NCBI GenBank assembly: GCA_012510305.1
Contig: JAAZIE010000274.1
Span: 1-6,775, forward strand
DNA: 6,775 nt
Direction of reading: 5' to 3'
From: Bacillota bacterium
GTDB taxonomy: Bacteria; Bacillota; Dethiobacteria; DTU022
Positions 6,163 through 6,775 of this stretch are shown piece by piece (the stretch's first letter is position 1; each line of letters opens with the position of its first letter). A model generated the notes under the pieces. That model was not told where the DNA came from. It saw nothing but the letters and a program-made list of their open reading frames with translations, and did not search any database. Position numbers and translations under genes: made by a program.

Positions 6163-6169
6163 AGGAGGT
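6163..6169 (+). promoter_or_regulatory. Ribosome binding site of the L25/CTC gene
   Basis: AGGAGGT ends seven bases before the ATG at 6177, a near-ideal motif and spacing that fixes this start. Confidence 0.9.
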
Positions 6170-6176
6170 CATCGGA

Positions 6177-6775
6177 ATGGATGAAATTGTACTTAAAGCA
6201 GAGCTGCGCCCCTCCCTGACCCGGGGTGAGCTTAACCGGCTGCGGCGGGAAGGCAAGGTGCCCGCGGTAATTTACGGCCGGGGTAAAGATACCAGGTCGC
6301 TGCTGGTTGACGGCCGCCTGCTCAGGAAAGTTCTGACCATGGGCGGGACCAACGTATTGATCAACCTGCAGATCGGAAACGGAGCCGGAGCAGATGAAAA
6401 AAAGGAAACGGTGATGTTAAAGGAGATTCAGAGGCATCTCTGGCAGCCGGACCGGCTGCTGCACGTTGATTTTATTCGTATCTCCATGGAGGACGAGATC
6501 GAGGTGGAGGTGCCCTTGAATTTTGTTGGAGAAGCGGCCGGTACCGCAGAAGGCGGTATCCCCCAAATTCTCCTGCGTGAAGTCAGCGTTGAATGTCTCC
6601 CGGTTAATATACCCGAGTTCATTGAAATCGATCTTTCCCCCCTGGAGATTGGGGATAGCATCACCGCCGGCAGCCTGGAGCTCCCGGAAGGGCTCAAGCT
6701 TTTGACCGCACCGGAAGAGCCTCTGGTGCAGGTTCTTGTTCCCGAAGAGGAAGAAGAAGAGGAAGAAGAAGAAGA
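6177..6775 (+). CDS. rplY: 50S ribosomal protein L25, CTC/TL5 form (partial, 3' end missing)
   Basis: The reading frame stays open to the right edge (199 codons plus two bases, no stop seen). The product belongs to the long L25 form called CTC or TL5, which binds 5S rRNA in the large ribosomal subunit. The N-terminal 5S-binding domain covers roughly residues 1-95 and shows LRREGKVPAVIYG (22-34), then MLKEIQRH (80-87) and LLHVDF (94-99). It is followed by the second beta domain (VPLNFVGEA, VECLPVNIPEFIEIDLS, GDSITAG). The visible end is a run of at least ten glutamates, an acidic tail common in this form though of variable length. B. subtilis ctc, at the same position after prs, is a sigma-B general stress gene; here the upstream promoter looks sigma-A-like. 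The next gene in the Bacillus order would be pth, outside the window. Confidence 0.95.
   Translation, partial: MDEIVLKAELRPSLTRGELNRLRREGKVPAVIYGRGKDTRSLLVDGRLLRKVLTMGGTNVLINLQIGNGAGADEKKETVMLKEIQRHLWQPDRLLHVDFIRISMEDEIEVEVPLNFVGEAAGTAEGGIPQILLREVSVECLPVNIPEFIEIDLSPLEIGDSITAGSLELPEGLKLLTAPEEPLVQVLVPEEEEEEEEEE
6744..6775 (+). repeat. GAA/GAG triplet repeat coding poly-glutamate
   Basis: Ten consecutive GAR codons plus two bases run into the window edge, all purine on this strand. They code for the acidic tail of the L25/CTC protein. The true length is unknown because the sequence stops inside the repeat. Such tracts can change length by replication slippage, by whole codons if the triplet unit is kept. 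Confidence 0.85.

Overview
The window carries eight genes, all on the + strand and tightly packed. It looks like chromosomal core sequence from a moderately GC-rich, spore-forming Firmicute, most likely a member of the Clostridia. The evidence is the gene order ispE – spoVG – glmU – prs – rplY/ctc, which matches the Bacillus/Clostridia block (Bacillus subtilis: ispE-purR-ridA-spoVG-glmU-prs-ctc). Strong GGAGG-type ribosome binding sites and a textbook sigma-H promoter in front of spoVG support the same placement. I cannot name the genus from the sequence alone.

Layout. Positions 6-521 encode a nicotinamidase-type hydrolase and 544-1575 a nicotinate phosphoribosyltransferase; together they turn nicotinamide into nicotinate mononucleotide for NAD salvage. 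Positions 1594-2466 encode IspE, the GHMP kinase of the MEP isoprenoid pathway. Positions 2493-3269 encode a MobA-like nucleotidyltransferase of unknown substrate, where B. subtilis has purR and ridA. A 111-base gap follows with the sigma-H promoter (3292-3321), then spoVG (3381-3671). A 73-base gap with a sigma-A-type promoter (3679-3708) precedes glmU (3745-5142), and prs (5180-6124) follows. A 52-base gap with a second strong sigma-A-type promoter (6126-6154) precedes a ribosomal protein L25/CTC gene that runs off the right edge inside a poly-glutamate tail.

How the genes fit together. The five genes up to the nucleotidyltransferase are separated by about 1 to 26 bases and look like one transcription unit, probably started left of the window. 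The right half has its own start sites before spoVG, glmU and rplY, so sporulation-linked expression of spoVG can be laid over steady expression of cell-wall precursor synthesis (GlmU), PRPP synthesis (Prs) and a ribosomal protein. One biochemical link spans the block: Prs makes the PRPP that the nicotinate phosphoribosyltransferase consumes.

I see no RNA genes, mobile elements, CRISPR arrays, riboswitches or clear rho-independent terminators, and nothing that amounts to a new system. The points of interest are regulatory sites, the unassigned nucleotidyltransferase, the joining of NAD salvage to this conserved block, and small sequence oddities.
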